Notes: a model not told the origin generated them from the sequence alone. Positions 30,201 to 36,492 are shown, counted from the first letter of the stretch. The stretch is DNA of 64,000 nucleotides from Bacteroidia bacterium (GCA_030427245.1 JAUHXA010000015.1:1-64000); one strand, 5' to 3'. Numbers and translations: made by a program.

Positions 30201-30931
30201 GCTTCAATTATTCACCTGACTTAGACTTTACAGGAACTGACCAATTGATTTTGGAAGTGTGTGAAGGAACGGTTTGTGAAACGGTGACGGTAAACATCAA
30301 TGTGATTCCTTTGGACGACATTGTGGTGATTGCGGAAGACGATGCGGTGACAACCGACATCAATACACCGATTGACATTCCCGTTCTCGGCAACGATGCT
30401 TATCCTACGGATGGCAGTGGAATCGTGGACTTGATTATTGTGGATTTACCTTCAAATGGTACGGTGGTTGTGAATGGCGACATCTTGGGAGATACGACGA
30501 TAACTTACACACCCGACACCGATTTTGCAGGAGTGGATAGTTTCCAATATGCGCTTTGCTATACTTTTGCGGACACTGCCATTTGTGATACGGCTTTGGT
30601 AATCATCACGATTGATTCGGAAAACAATCCTTGCGAAATCAAATTTGCAAATGCTTTCTCTCCAAACAATGACGGTATCAACGACTTGTTCTTAATCGAA
30701 AATGCGGATAATTTGGAGGAGTGCTTCGAGACGATTGGCGAGTTGGTGATTTTCAACCGTTGGGGTGATGAAGTCTATCGCATTGATGGCTACGACAATT
30801 CGGTGGCTTGGGATGGTACTTGGCAAAACAATGGAAATGATGTTCCCGATGGTACATACTTTTATGTATTGAAGTATATTGTGGAAACAAGACCTGTGGC
30901 AGTGAATGGATTTGTGGAGGTTTGTAGGTAA
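18245..30931 (+). CDS. Giant SprB-like adhesin with cadherin/Ig-like repeats and type B T9SS tail
   Basis: The protein has 4228 residues with signal peptide MKSIRTFFVCLSYLFIPFLASA. Residues ~25-1560 are about fifteen SprB-type repeats, each with a core like ISGGTAPYSV, D-GxFEEATE-C and TYTLTITDANGC. Residues ~1560-4125 hold about 23 Ig/cadherin-like domains with the pattern PPVAVDD, TPVTINVLANDSDPDGD, NGT, YTPNxGFxGTDxFTY, ICD and ATVTV. The Asp-rich motif is a likely calcium site. Three Cys-rich inserts (near 1658, 1838 and 2207) break the array. The last ~100 residues are the CHU_C/gliding-motility type B sorting domain: FANAFSPNNDGINDLF, IFNRWGDEVY, WDGT and VPDGTYFYVL. It is presumably exported by T9SS to the surface for adhesion or gliding. 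No sprCDF genes flank it. Confidence 0.92.
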   Translation: MKSIRTFFVCLSYLFIPFLASATTCNDLQIVSIKQTQTSCNANDATAIIDIINGSGNYSYQWTDLSDNSLISESTETDLLQDNVTNLGVGYYQVKVEDLDNNCSVQSYFSIENQDAPTLDIIQASAPSSCTTNDGFLLFNTSTDEAQISIIDLQDANNVLKGEFVDNTIAGLSSGNYVLQIMNDSDCSNFYFFEIPIGEANFEIIETISQPNCDASNGGITLNVTNNSGNTITYNWFAPNGEPINPADPLHLTGLAAGVYSLTASSKTGCESQYSFSVESMTTMRIDVTTILDIRCTGNENGSFDFRIIDGTAPFNYSVPELGIVDKEITSATTTINNLQRGGIYTLQVTDNTNCTVTEYVEVSEPLPFELDIKSSEVSYCNATDGEICFLLTGGTPPYRISDASNDFGIFETSEEYQCITFLAANTYNINIIDESGCTLAAPSIIVEEPENCTCCDNFRLLGTSETSANCGSTNGVSSLTLDGGSGNYTVTWHNALTDAIVTDQSSSQSLVEASDMAPGSYYAIAEDSDCSCMPQRHDFIINESDAPTVNIIFENMPLLCPDENRASFEFEVVGNNGPFTYQILGSDINGDVTDLRSTVVDNLVTGSYVVEVTDFFGCKGYSTVVSTITPDPIILDIEVLNIAQCNDDKAGSIGLNIQGGTPPFRITDDTNDYGFFNTGQHYINDLPTGAYTFDITDNNGCVTNTGALAVTPVFNCDNCDCGAFNLQNMGTTPETCAGNDGSLDLNVSNGVGPFTYTLRQDGNTLIQYQSTANIFTFNGLPAGDYDIDVKDANCNCEILNETSNIGSSGIEATLTQTDIDCNTTTGEICLTISGGNAPYAINDGTGDIGSFAEATEQCISDLTAGEYNYTITDAEGCSTVKTFNIQSNDTQIEVGSILSEATQGNSDGEFCLTISGGTAPYQVTDDSNDYGSFDEAASSCVSDVPGGNYMLIITDANGCSTTETFTIEEEVVAGSIEVVVNSTSEASCSDGDGSFCVSISGGTAPYTLTDGDLVISDIAETTENCTNNLTANTYNFTVSDSNGNTAPQTLAITIQQASLNLNISQTTSGETCAGDDGEFCLTISGGNAPYNVTDGTSDFGTFEENIEKCVSNLPSRIYSLLISDANACTTAESVAIGLEGNNLAVTSEVTDASCGISDGEVCLTISGGTAPYSVREGDAVFPVEFLEATENCLLDFPSGTFTLTITDADGCSIDENITVETSSDDNNLAVTIETTSGCSDNSGQICLSIVGGTAPYSVSDENVDYGDLDEATEECFGSLASGTYNFSITDANGCTTTEIATISQDAANNITITVNDKATCSGTETCVTIEGGNAPYSLKANKTELGTFEEGIEGCFNALPNGFHNLTVTDNTGCTKLKTVLISNDNSGGSDLTAIVEVQDVSCTGTNGEVCLTISGGTAPYSVSELDAVFPLEFLEATENCIDNFSAGTYTLTITDSNGCSTDETVTVGTTAANISATVETTAVSCDGDGSDGEICLTITGGTAPYTVTDNNNQTYTNFGNATEKCTANFAAGDYTLNITDANGCTFTTTASVGPATDCGENTPPIAIDDNFNIEGNGASCFNVLNNDNQTEGDELTLKKFEQPSQGTVVLGATNGELCYTPPTDFEGVVSFTYTVCDDDGCVDGTVKLTITQDNTPCENPTGLCTGLMTPINFCVEFCNVEGITDIEDVNTLFDCGITTDGLCVEYIPLPGFIEMQENLEIIGCNDLGICDTVYVDIYVGDCNNVNQAPIAVDDSANSDGNPISINVLQNDSDPDGDTFNITEFTQPSNGTVTQVGDELVYTPNPDFEGNDTFTYTICDEEGLCDTATVTIRVELPCTNPSNLCTGLMTPIEICVEFCNVTGINEIDDVITLFDCGITTDGLCVIYTPLPGFIEMTEHLQIIGCNDLGICDTVFIDVYVGDCDGQNKPPVATDDFAVTSQDKPIPISVLINDSDPNGDPFSITNFTQPTNGTVTQDGTTLVYTPNTGFVGEDTFTYTICDDSGECDTATVTVQVNDDTTNKPPVAVDDSATTDEGVPVAINVTANDSDPNGDPFIITDFTQPTNGTVKIDDTTFVYTPNAGFVGEDTFTYTICDDSGECDTATVTIQVNPDNENLAPVAVDDTAETDENTPVTINVTANDSDPNGDSFTITGFTAPPNGTVELINGQLVYTPNDGFSGTDTFTYQICDNGGLCDEATVTVTVIDVCSEYGQFICAEPLQTIEICPVFCDLPDEDLHIISATSTFACGTDIPENSLCFDYTPLPGFNLTDSIEVIACTMDSLLCDTVIFYVFSGCSNPIAIDDTATTPNDQTATIDVLANDWGVNCIEELDMNITSNPSNGIAMINQNNEIVYTPNPNFVGVDVLQYQLCDLCGEDKCDEATVTITITDGGGGGTDPIVIAAPDVVQTPFGISIDIEVLANDTGENVNITNVTPASNGTATIHPDGGSIIYEPNTGYSGTDYFFYTICDPTSVFCSTTIVSVTVLPDGTPNQPPTANDDTATTPINTSVTIPVLANDSDPENANLTIFSITQLPTNGTAEIVGGQVVYTPFPGFEGIDVFVYVACDPGGLCDQATVTVSVGGDGIPNNPPVANPDEVSTPLNTPITINVLANDSDPDGDNLTVALGSDPMNGFASVAPDGSIIYTPNTGFEGTDFVTYILCDDGSPVLCDTTFVTINVTNGGGGDPIVIAAPDVVQTPFNTPVGIDVLANDTGENVNITNVTTPSNGTATLQGDGTILYEPNAGYSGTDYFFYTICDPTGVFCSTTIVSVTVLPENTPNQPPVANDDTATTPVNVAVTINVLANDSDPENAPLSVISITEQPSNGTVEIIDNQVVYTPNPNFEGVDDFVYMACDPDGLCDPATVTIAVGGGGIGNNPPIANPDEVDTPLNTPITIDVLINDSDPDGDNLTVTLGSNPMNGTATVSPDGSIVYTPDTGFEGTDFVTYILCDDGTPVLCDTTFVTINVGTGSNNPIVIAAPDVVQTPFNISVSIDVLANDTGENLVITQVTQGENGIVAIAGDVIVYQPNAGFSGVDYFFYTICDPTGVFCDNTIVSVTVLPENTPNLAPIANNDIAETPVNTPVTIPVLANDSDPEGAPLTITGIPNPPTNGTVEIVNGAIVYTPNPDFIGMDSFTYAICDPQGLCDAATVGVAVGLDGELPNNPPIAVEDVANTPLDTPVSIPVLANDSDPDGDNLTVTLGSDPMHGTATVDENGNINYTPDTGFEGTDFLTYILCDDGSPVLCDTTFVTINVGVTDTTENQPPIAVDDTGSTLIDTPVDILVLNNDSDPDGDNIVITAILTQPTNGAALIGADTSSITYLPNPGFIGVDCFDYQICDPDGLCDVATVCVTVQPPADANPDVAFTPIETPVVIAVLANDFGVDITITDFTQPENGTATLNPDNTFTYTPNPGFTGDDYFTYQICDAFGNCDETVVAVNVYDGEITGNNPPTANNDTAETPINTPVTVPVLDNDTDPDGDPLTVTDLLDIPVGVGLEITDDGTTVTVTPDSDFEGCVVFSYVVCDPFEGCDTAQVGVAVGDVDCLNNAPIAVDDDFTTPQGEAISFDVLANDSDPDGDNLTASPITEPANGMLIEEEDGTFTYIPNADFVGTDFFLYVACDDGDTPPLCDTAVVTIVVQPSEVEPIEANPDIVQTAINTPIDIPVLDNDEGEGLTVSEIVTNPENGSVTTDGTTVVYTPDPDFVGTDYFIYEACNATGQCDTTLVTVIVLPDSITNVAPVAVNDVDTTPQDTPVQIAVLLNDFDPFGGDTLVITTFTVPTNGTAIFDANGVFTYTPDPDFIGIDSFTYTICDNGTPILCDVGTVVITVGSDELNNNPPIAVDDEVTTPPNTPINIPILDNDSDPDSDNLVITFVSIPTHGTAELVGDEVLYTPDSTYVGDDFFSYIICDDGLPVLCDTAYVTIHVTDEVFDNIADITVTENSDNVICLDSLIASGILTLDFNPDSLNITSLPTNGIATPSDTSLICFNYSPDLDFTGTDQLILEVCEGTVCETVTVNINVIPLDDIVVIAEDDAVTTDINTPIDIPVLGNDAYPTDGSGIVDLIIVDLPSNGTVVVNGDILGDTTITYTPDTDFAGVDSFQYALCYTFADTAICDTALVIITIDSENNPCEIKFANAFSPNNDGINDLFLIENADNLEECFETIGELVIFNRWGDEVYRIDGYDNSVAWDGTWQNNGNDVPDGTYFYVLKYIVETRPVAVNGFVEVCR
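25433..28019 (+). repeat. Three copies of a three-domain (~288-residue) super-repeat inside the adhesin gene
   Basis: The block starting PIVIAAPDVVQTPF recurs at 25433, 26300 and 27161, spaced 867 and 861 bp. Each copy contains three successive Ig-like domains in the same order (IAAPDVVQTPF, then ANDDTATTP or its variant, then ANPDEV/AVEDV with TYILCDDG). This points to recent in-frame duplication. Confidence 0.85.
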
Positions 30932-31019
30932 TGAATAATTGAGAATTAAAAATTGAGACTTGATACTGTGCTTTCTTTCCACTTTGAAAGCCTGAACTAA
31001 AGAACGATTTTATTTTGAG

Positions 31020-31058
31020 CCCTTCAAATTGGTGACAGTTTGGAGGGTTTCTTTTTTT
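31020..31058 (+). terminator. Terminator of the giant adhesin gene
   Basis: CCCTTCAAA pairs with TTTGGAGGG (one G-T pair) around a 10-nt loop and is followed by a T-rich tract. Confidence 0.7.
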
Positions 31059-31148
31059 GTGTTTTGTGCCGCTTCTATTGTCGCAAAAGCATGTTCGGAG
31101 AACTCGGAATTCTTCGAACGTTGGCGAAATATGCACTACCGAATTTAA

Positions 31149-31367
31149 GAAAGCTATATTCCCGTTTCCTTTTTATGTGCCAATCAGATAGAAGAAGGAA
31201 AGCAAGCTTATCAAAAAACGATTTCTTTACTTCAAACGGGAGAACAAGCCTCAGAAGCGATTGCAGATTTACAAGATGCCCTACAAAAACACCCCGAATT
31301 AGAAGAAGTAGCTTTGCCTATTTTGGGGCAATTGAAGGAGAAAAAACGGGGGATGGAGAAGGTTTAG
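31149..31367 (+). pseudogene. Gene remnant: C-terminal helical fragment without a start
   Basis: This 72-residue open frame has no ATG, GTG or TTG near its beginning and is closed upstream by TAA at 31146-31148. Its translation nevertheless looks like real protein: an amphipathic helical peptide with ISLLQTGEQASEAIADLQ, ALQKHPELEEVALPILGQ and a Lys-rich end before TAG. Codon choice resembles the neighbours. It is best explained as the tail of a gene whose 5' part was lost. The family is not recognised. The overlapping frame in this area (31040-31531) has no protein-like features. Confidence 0.5.
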
Positions 31368-31407
31368 GAGTAGATATTGTAAATATGGGTTGGAATGGAC
31401 AATTTTT

Positions 31408-32016
31408 CTACAACAAACTCACATCCAATTCAAATTTAGGCAAAACAGCACCTCCCAACAGTTTTTCATCAAAGCCTTGCACTTCCTCCAAAACAACCAT
31501 TTCCTCACTATCGTCATTTTTCTTCAATTGAGGACTGTAAATGTATGCCTCTTCATTCTTCATATCCAACAACCAACCCAATCGAACACCATTCAAAACA
31601 TACTCTTTCATCTTCTCCTTCAATGTGTTGAGGGAATCATTCTTGGAGCGAATTTCAATCACAAAATCGGGGCTTATGGGCGCAAAAACCTTTTTATCTT
31701 CTTCTGCAACAGCTTCCCATTTTTCTTTTGCTATCCAAGAAACATCAGGAGAACGCACTGTTCCGTTGGGAAGGGAAAATCCTGTTGAAGAATCAAAAAC
31801 ATAGCCCAATTTGTATTTGCGATTCCAAATTCCCAAGTCTATAAGAACCTCACTGTTGTGATTCCCCGTTTCTGAACCTGTCGGTGCCATAATAACGATT
31901 TCTTTGTTTTGGTTGCGTTCAATTCTCAAATCACGATGCTGCACACAAAACTGAAAGAATAAGGCATCTCCCATTCTATCGGGCAACATATCGGTTTTTA
32001 CAGTTAACGTATGCAT
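31408..32016 (-). CDS. Uma2 family (DUF820) endonuclease-like protein
   Basis: The protein has 202 residues from the ATG at 32016; an upstream TTG at 32037 is less likely. Features of the Uma2/DUF820 restriction-endonuclease-like fold are RSPDVSWI near residue 100, ISPDFVIEIRSKNDSL near 127 with the acidic-x-basic element, and KMKEYVLNGVRLGWLLDM. Families of this kind are abundant in cyanobacteria and some Bacteroidota. Their role is unclear, but the fold is the PD-(D/E)XK nuclease fold. It sits next to a gene remnant and a palindromic element, suggesting an unstable locus. Confidence 0.85.
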   Translation of the reverse strand: MHTLTVKTDMLPDRMGDALFFQFCVQHRDLRIERNQNKEIVIMAPTGSETGNHNSEVLIDLGIWNRKYKLGYVFDSSTGFSLPNGTVRSPDVSWIAKEKWEAVAEEDKKVFAPISPDFVIEIRSKNDSLNTLKEKMKEYVLNGVRLGWLLDMKNEEAYIYSPQLKKNDDSEEMVVLEEVQGFDEKLLGGAVLPKFELDVSLL

Positions 32017-32170
32017 AAAGATTGTTTTATCTTTCAAATATAATCATTTTTCTAATTGAAGGAACACCACTTCTTTAAAGAAACGTTATTGGTGGTTAGA
32101 CAGTTCAGTTAATTTCCTTTTTAGTGATAAAACACTATTTTTACAAACCAAATAACTGCTTGATTATAAG

Positions 32171-32214
32171 CCCTATTCGTAGCCCATGAATTAATTCATA
32201 GGCTACAAATAGGG
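32171..32214. repeat. 44-bp palindrome
   Basis: Arms of 22 bp meet with no loop (CCCTATTCGTAGCC...GGCTACAAATAGGG). The two mismatched pairs become G-U pairs in RNA read from the minus strand, so that RNA would be fully paired. It lies in the 317-bp gap 32017-32333, which otherwise shows only a degenerate CCGAGTTCTCG word near 32274. Confidence 0.7.
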
Positions 32215-32333
32215 TTTGTTTTTAGCGAAATATCGTCATAAAAGGAATAAACCATGCCTACACCTAAAAACTTCCGAGTTCTCGAAACAGGCTTTAGCAA
32301 CACTTGAAAAGTTTGCAAACAGTTGGCAAGAAC

Positions 32334-33935
32334 CTACATTCTCCAAACCCCATAAGCATCTGCTCCTTTAATTGGTTGATTGTAAAGTACAGCTAAAGAA
32401 AAACCCAAATAATTTCTTGTTTCTCGTGGGTCAAGAATACCATCATCCCACATTTCGGAAGTAGAATACCAAGCAGAAGATTTTGATTCGGCTTCTGCTA
32501 TCAGCATGGCTTTAATCATTGCTCCTCGCTTTTCATCGTATTCTTGACCGAGAGATTTTGCAGAAGACCTTTGCACAATTTCCATTACACCCGCCAATTG
32601 TTCCGAACCCATTACGCCAATTTTGGAGTTGGGATAGGCAAACAAGAATCGAGGATTGTAAGAACGCCCATTCATGCCGTAATTTCCTGCACCATAAGAT
32701 GATCCAATCATTAGGGTGATGGAAGGGACTTCACTATTAGAAACCGCATTAATCAATTTTGCCCCATTTTTGATGATACCACCTTCCTCATAAGCCTTGC
32801 CGACCATATAACCCGTCGTGTTTTGCATAAAAATCAAGGGGATATTGTTCTTATTGCAGAGCTGAATGAACTGTGCGGCTTTGTTGGCAGATTCCGAAAA
32901 AATCACTCCATTGTTGGCGAGAATTCCCACTTTGTAGCCGTGAATTTTTGCCCAACCCGTCACCATTGTAGGACCATATTCCGCTTTGAATTCCGAAAAA
33001 CGAGAACCATCTACCACTCTAATAATCAATTCTCTGACATCAAAGGGTGTTTTGATATTGGCGGGAACAACACCCAATATTTCTTCCGCATCGTATAAAG
33101 GTTCTTCAATCGTTTCGGTGGGAATAAAATGAGGTTTGTCGACCTCCACTATTTCCATCAAATCCCTCGCAATGCGAATCGCATCCAATTCATCTTCCGC
33201 CAAATAATCGCTCACACCCGACACCCGACTGTGCATTTCTGCGCCTCCCAATTCTTCATCTGTAGCCACTTCATTGGTCGCCATTTTGACCAATGGAGGT
33301 CCTGCCAAAAATACCTTGGCAGCCTGTTTTTGAAAAATCGAGAAGTCTGACATACCTGGTACATAAGCACCCCCTGCGGTAGCATTCCCAAAGACAATGG
33401 AGATGGTGGGTATGCCCATTTTGGAGCGTCTGGTGATTTCTCTAAAAGACTCTCCTCCATAGTTAAAGATTTTGGCTTGGTCTGGCAAATTTGCGCCGCC
33501 GCTTTCGACCAAATTGATGGTAGGCAATCTGTTTTCTCGGGCAATTTCGCCCAATCGAAGACTCTTAAAAACCGTTGCATAATCCACCGAACCGCCTTTG
33601 CGGGTTCCGACATTGGAGTTAACCATACACAGTTTTCCAGCCACCAATCCGATTCCCGAAACATTGGTGCCGCCTGCGCCAAATCCGCCCTTTTGCTTCA
33701 TACCTGCAAGGGGCAGCAGTTCTAAAAAGGGACTGTCTTTGTCCAATACCAATTCGAGTCGTTCCCTTGCCAAGAGTTTACCCCGTTTTCTGGCTCGTTC
33801 GATGTGTTTTTCTTTGCCCTGAAAACGACTTTCTGCCAAGTGTTTGTTGAGTTCTTCTACAAACTTGGTCATGCCTTTGTAGTTGGCTTTGAACTGGGAA
33901 CTGTTGGGGTTGATATTGGACTTAACAGAATTCAT
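32334..33935 (-). CDS. Acyl-CoA carboxylase, carboxyltransferase (beta) subunit
   Basis: The protein has 533 residues, the usual length of methylcrotonyl-/propionyl-CoA carboxylase beta subunits. It carries the biotin-dependent carboxyltransferase fold: RARKRGKLLARERLELVLD at the start, LVESGGANLPDQAKIF, FGNATAGGAYVPGMSD as an oxyanion-hole region, AGPPLVKMATNEVATDEELGGAEMHSRVSGVSDY, and MIGSSYGAGNYGMNGRSYNPRFLFAYPNSKIGVMG. The GGANLP-type motif is closest to methylcrotonyl-CoA or geranyl-CoA carboxylases (leucine or isoprenoid degradation). This is inference, and the biotin carboxylase partner is not in the window. The TetR gene upstream on the same strand is a likely regulator. Confidence 0.88.
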   Translation of the reverse strand: MNSVKSNINPNSSQFKANYKGMTKFVEELNKHLAESRFQGKEKHIERARKRGKLLARERLELVLDKDSPFLELLPLAGMKQKGGFGAGGTNVSGIGLVAGKLCMVNSNVGTRKGGSVDYATVFKSLRLGEIARENRLPTINLVESGGANLPDQAKIFNYGGESFREITRRSKMGIPTISIVFGNATAGGAYVPGMSDFSIFQKQAAKVFLAGPPLVKMATNEVATDEELGGAEMHSRVSGVSDYLAEDELDAIRIARDLMEIVEVDKPHFIPTETIEEPLYDAEEILGVVPANIKTPFDVRELIIRVVDGSRFSEFKAEYGPTMVTGWAKIHGYKVGILANNGVIFSESANKAAQFIQLCNKNNIPLIFMQNTTGYMVGKAYEEGGIIKNGAKLINAVSNSEVPSITLMIGSSYGAGNYGMNGRSYNPRFLFAYPNSKIGVMGSEQLAGVMEIVQRSSAKSLGQEYDEKRGAMIKAMLIAEAESKSSAWYSTSEMWDDGILDPRETRNYLGFSLAVLYNQPIKGADAYGVWRM

Positions 33936-33985
33936 TGTGTGATTTATTTTAGTTCAAGGACTTGCTAATGCTGTTCTACTGTATT

Positions 33986-34645
33986 TTAAAACATTGAAGT
34001 GTGTGATTTGACAGAAAACGGCTGCCCTATATTTTCGTAAAAATCTGCTCCAAAAAACGCCTTAAATGATTCAATCCCTTTGGGTGTAAAATGAGGCAGA
34101 ATCAAGCTCCATACAACCTTTATCACCTCACTTTCATCGTCTACCTTCCTAATCGCTTGTTGTGGCAACCAAAAAAGAGCCAAGACCCAAAGTGACAGAC
34201 ACAAATTGTAGTAAGCCCCTGCAAAGGGTTCGGGTTTCATATTGCCGAGTTGAATGGCGAAAGCGATTGCAGCTTGATTGTCTTTAATGGTAGTTAAACA
34301 GAATTGTCGAAATTTTTCTTCTAAAATAGGATGCTTAATGACGTGTAAATCATTGAAGATAAAAGCATATTCTTTTTGAAACGCATAGTAAAGTTGGGTC
34401 TCATTGTGAATGTTTTCAAAGGAAGGAAAGTCTCTCCGCTTTTGGCGTTCTACTTCAATTTTTGCCCACATTTCATCGGCTATCTCCTCCAATAGTGCAT
34501 CTTTGGTATTGAAGTGATACGTCAAATTACCACGACTGATTCCTAAGGTTTGTGCAATTTCGTGAAGTGAAATCGCACCAAATCCTTGCCGATTGAAGAG
34601 TTCAATCGCCGTTTCTATGATTCTATTTTTGGTTTTCTTTTTCAT
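33986..34645 (-). CDS. TetR/AcrR family transcriptional regulator
   Basis: The protein has 219 residues from the ATG at 34645; a GTG three codons upstream is possible. The N-terminal DNA-binding domain is IIETAIELFNRQGFGAISLHEIAQTLGISRGNLTYHFNTKDALLEEI, a standard TetR helix-turn-helix. The C-terminal helical ligand domain is not assigned. It lies 50 bp upstream of the acyl-CoA carboxylase gene on the same strand and may control it in response to an acyl-CoA or lipid signal, which is inference. Confidence 0.88.
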   Translation of the reverse strand: MKKKTKNRIIETAIELFNRQGFGAISLHEIAQTLGISRGNLTYHFNTKDALLEEIADEMWAKIEVERQKRRDFPSFENIHNETQLYYAFQKEYAFIFNDLHVIKHPILEEKFRQFCLTTIKDNQAAIAFAIQLGNMKPEPFAGAYYNLCLSLWVLALFWLPQQAIRKVDDESEVIKVVWSLILPHFTPKGIESFKAFFGADFYENIGQPFSVKSHTSMF

Positions 34646-34800
34646 TTTGACCACAAATATATAGAAAATTAGGCGATTTCGACTAAAATATGGTTATGTG
34701 GCTCAACTGGTCGTATTGTTTATCTACACAATGCAACAATAGAATAATTGATCAATGCTGCAATACAACAAATTTTAATTTTAATTTTCAGAAAAAAAAC

Positions 34801-34808
34801 TATCTTTG
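34801..34808 (+). promoter_or_regulatory. -7 element TATCTTTG for the gcvH operon
   Basis: A perfect TAnnTTTG match lies 28 bp before the gcvH ATG. A clear -33 TTG is not present at the expected distance. Confidence 0.5.
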
Positions 34809-34836
34809 AAGCAGAATCTAATCAACATCTCAGTTT

Positions 34837-35211
34837 ATGAATATTCCCAATGATTTAAGATATACCAAAGACCACGAATGGGCTCGCAAAGAAGGAGAAC
34901 ACATTGTAATAGGTATTACGGACCATGCTCAAAGCGAGTTGGGAGAAATTGTTTTTGTGGAGATTGAGACCGAAGGAGAAAGTTTAGGTGAAGGTGAAGT
35001 ATTCGGTACAATTGAAGCAGTCAAAACGGTTTCGGATTTGTTTATGCCTCTTAGTGGCGAAGTCGTAAGTTTTAATGATGAATTGGAAAGTTCACCAGAG
35101 TTGGTCAATGAAGACCCTTATGGTAAAGGTTGGATGATTAAAATTTTGCCCGACAATGCAGCAGACTATGATGGCTTAATGTCTGGGGAAGAATACGGTG
35201 CTTCCTTATGA
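34837..35211 (+). CDS. gcvH: Glycine cleavage system H protein
   Basis: The 124-residue length is typical of the H protein, which carries the lipoyl-bound aminomethyl group between the P, T and L enzymes of glycine cleavage. Signature features are LRYTKDHEWAR, GITDHAQSELGEIVFVE, and the lipoylated Lys63 in GTIEAVKTVSD. The C-terminus has DPYGKGWMIKI. The stop overlaps the next start (ATGA), so it is translationally coupled to the VanZ-like gene. Confidence 0.96.
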   Translation: MNIPNDLRYTKDHEWARKEGEHIVIGITDHAQSELGEIVFVEIETEGESLGEGEVFGTIEAVKTVSDLFMPLSGEVVSFNDELESSPELVNEDPYGKGWMIKILPDNAADYDGLMSGEEYGASL

Positions 35212-35573
35212 GTGAAAAAATATGGAGAATCATAGCAATTATTTGGATGATTGTTGTGCTATATTTATCTGTCACCTCCCCTCCATCTCTACCTACCAAT
35301 GATTGGTTTGGATTTGACAAAATAGCTCATTTTGGATGTTATTTATTGATGGCTTGGTTTATTTTAGGAGGTTGGCAAAACAATTTTTTTTCTAATAATA
35401 AAAATTACATCTTTGTAATAGCCTTTGTATCACTGTATGGATTGGGCATTGAATTTATTCAAGGATTTTTACCCAATAGATACTTTGAAATTCCCGATAT
35501 TATTGCTAATATTATGGGCAGTTTTGTGGGAGTTATTTCTTTTCCACTTGTTTCTTTAGTAGTAAAAAGATAA
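35208..35573 (+). CDS. VanZ-like family membrane protein
   Basis: The protein has 121 residues with three or four hydrophobic segments. It shows the VanZ-like pattern: IWMIVVLYLSVTSPPSLP, then FDKIAHFGCYLLMAWF, YGLGIEFIQGFLPNRYFEIPDIIANIMGSFVG. The function of chromosomal VanZ-like proteins is unclear. Here it is the second gene of gcvH-vanZ-tonB, an order I recall as common in Bacteroidota. Confidence 0.88.
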   Translation: MSEKIWRIIAIIWMIVVLYLSVTSPPSLPTNDWFGFDKIAHFGCYLLMAWFILGGWQNNFFSNNKNYIFVIAFVSLYGLGIEFIQGFLPNRYFEIPDIIANIMGSFVGVISFPLVSLVVKR

Positions 35574-35578
35574 ATACT

Positions 35579-36445
35579 ATGTTTGAATTTTTCACCACTA
35601 ATCCCTTCCTTTTCATATTATTCCCAATTATAGGAACGGTATTGGCTTATTTTCTATTTAGCCTAATTTTTAGAAAGTCGCCAGAGGCAATCATGGCTGC
35701 TAACGAAGGAGCTAAACACAACTTGTACCTTAAGAAGTATCCAGAAGCAGATACCAACAGAATGTCTTCTGCTTACACATTGGCAGGTTTGGCTATCTCC
35801 ATTGTATTTGTATTGTATGGTTTTGCCTTACACGAAAAACCACAAGAAATTATGGACTTAGGAGATGTATTTGTGCCAGATGAAATCGAACAACTACCTC
35901 CTCCAAGTCAACAAAAACCTCCTCCACCCCCTCCTCCTCCACCGCCACCACAGTTGGAAGTAGTGGAAGATGAAGAGGTATTGGAAGACGAACCTGAAAT
36001 CATGGAACAAGAGATAGAGGAAGATACTGAGGTGGAAAATATTCCCGAAGAAGTTCCGATGCCTGTTGAAGAGGAAGAAGAGATTGTAGTAGAGCAGGTA
36101 GAAGAAAAACCCGAAGAACCAGAGATTTTTACTATTGTAGAAGATATGCCAGAATTTCCTGGTGGTCAAAAAGAACTCTTCTCATTCATTGGTAAAAACG
36201 TCAAATATCCTCCAATGGCACGTGAAAACGGCATTGAAGGAACAGTCTATGTCGGTTTTGTAGTGATGGAAAATGGAGCTATCGAAAATGTTCAAATCAA
36301 GCGTGGTTTGGCAGGTGGCGGTGCAGGCTGTGACGAAGAAGCCATCCGAGTAGTAAAAGCAATGCCTAAATGGAATCCAGGCAAACAAAGAGGTAAACCT
36401 GTTCGTGTGGCATTTACTCTTCCTATTCGCTTCAAACTCGAATAA
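35579..36445 (+). CDS. TonB family protein (energy transducer)
   Basis: The protein has 288 residues with two N-terminal membrane segments (FLFILFPIIGTVLAYFLFS and LAGLAISIVFVLYGFAL). A Pro-rich stretch of eleven prolines and a Glu-rich linker span the periplasm. The C-terminal ~90 residues are a TonB domain: FPGGQKELFSFIGKNVKYPPMARENGIEGTVYVGFVV, then ENVQIKRGL, GCDEEAIRVVKAMPKWNPGKQRGKPVRVAFTLPI. It couples proton-motive force to outer-membrane receptors. It starts 5 bp after the VanZ-like gene and ends in a strong terminator. Confidence 0.92.
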   Translation: MFEFFTTNPFLFILFPIIGTVLAYFLFSLIFRKSPEAIMAANEGAKHNLYLKKYPEADTNRMSSAYTLAGLAISIVFVLYGFALHEKPQEIMDLGDVFVPDEIEQLPPPSQQKPPPPPPPPPPPQLEVVEDEEVLEDEPEIMEQEIEEDTEVENIPEEVPMPVEEEEEIVVEQVEEKPEEPEIFTIVEDMPEFPGGQKELFSFIGKNVKYPPMARENGIEGTVYVGFVVMENGAIENVQIKRGLAGGGAGCDEEAIRVVKAMPKWNPGKQRGKPVRVAFTLPIRFKLE

Positions 36446-36492
36446 TTTTATCTTTTCGCAACGTAATGACTACAAACAATTATGCTTTTAGT

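Noticed and set aside
19500-30300. Many antisense open frames of 60-160 codons inside the adhesin gene
   Set aside because: They arise from the repetitive sense coding sequence and recur with the repeats; none has its own promoter-like or family features.
31040-31531. 163-codon open frame on plus
   Set aside because: It overlaps the terminator, the gene remnant (in another frame) and the end of the Uma2 gene; its composition is not protein-like.
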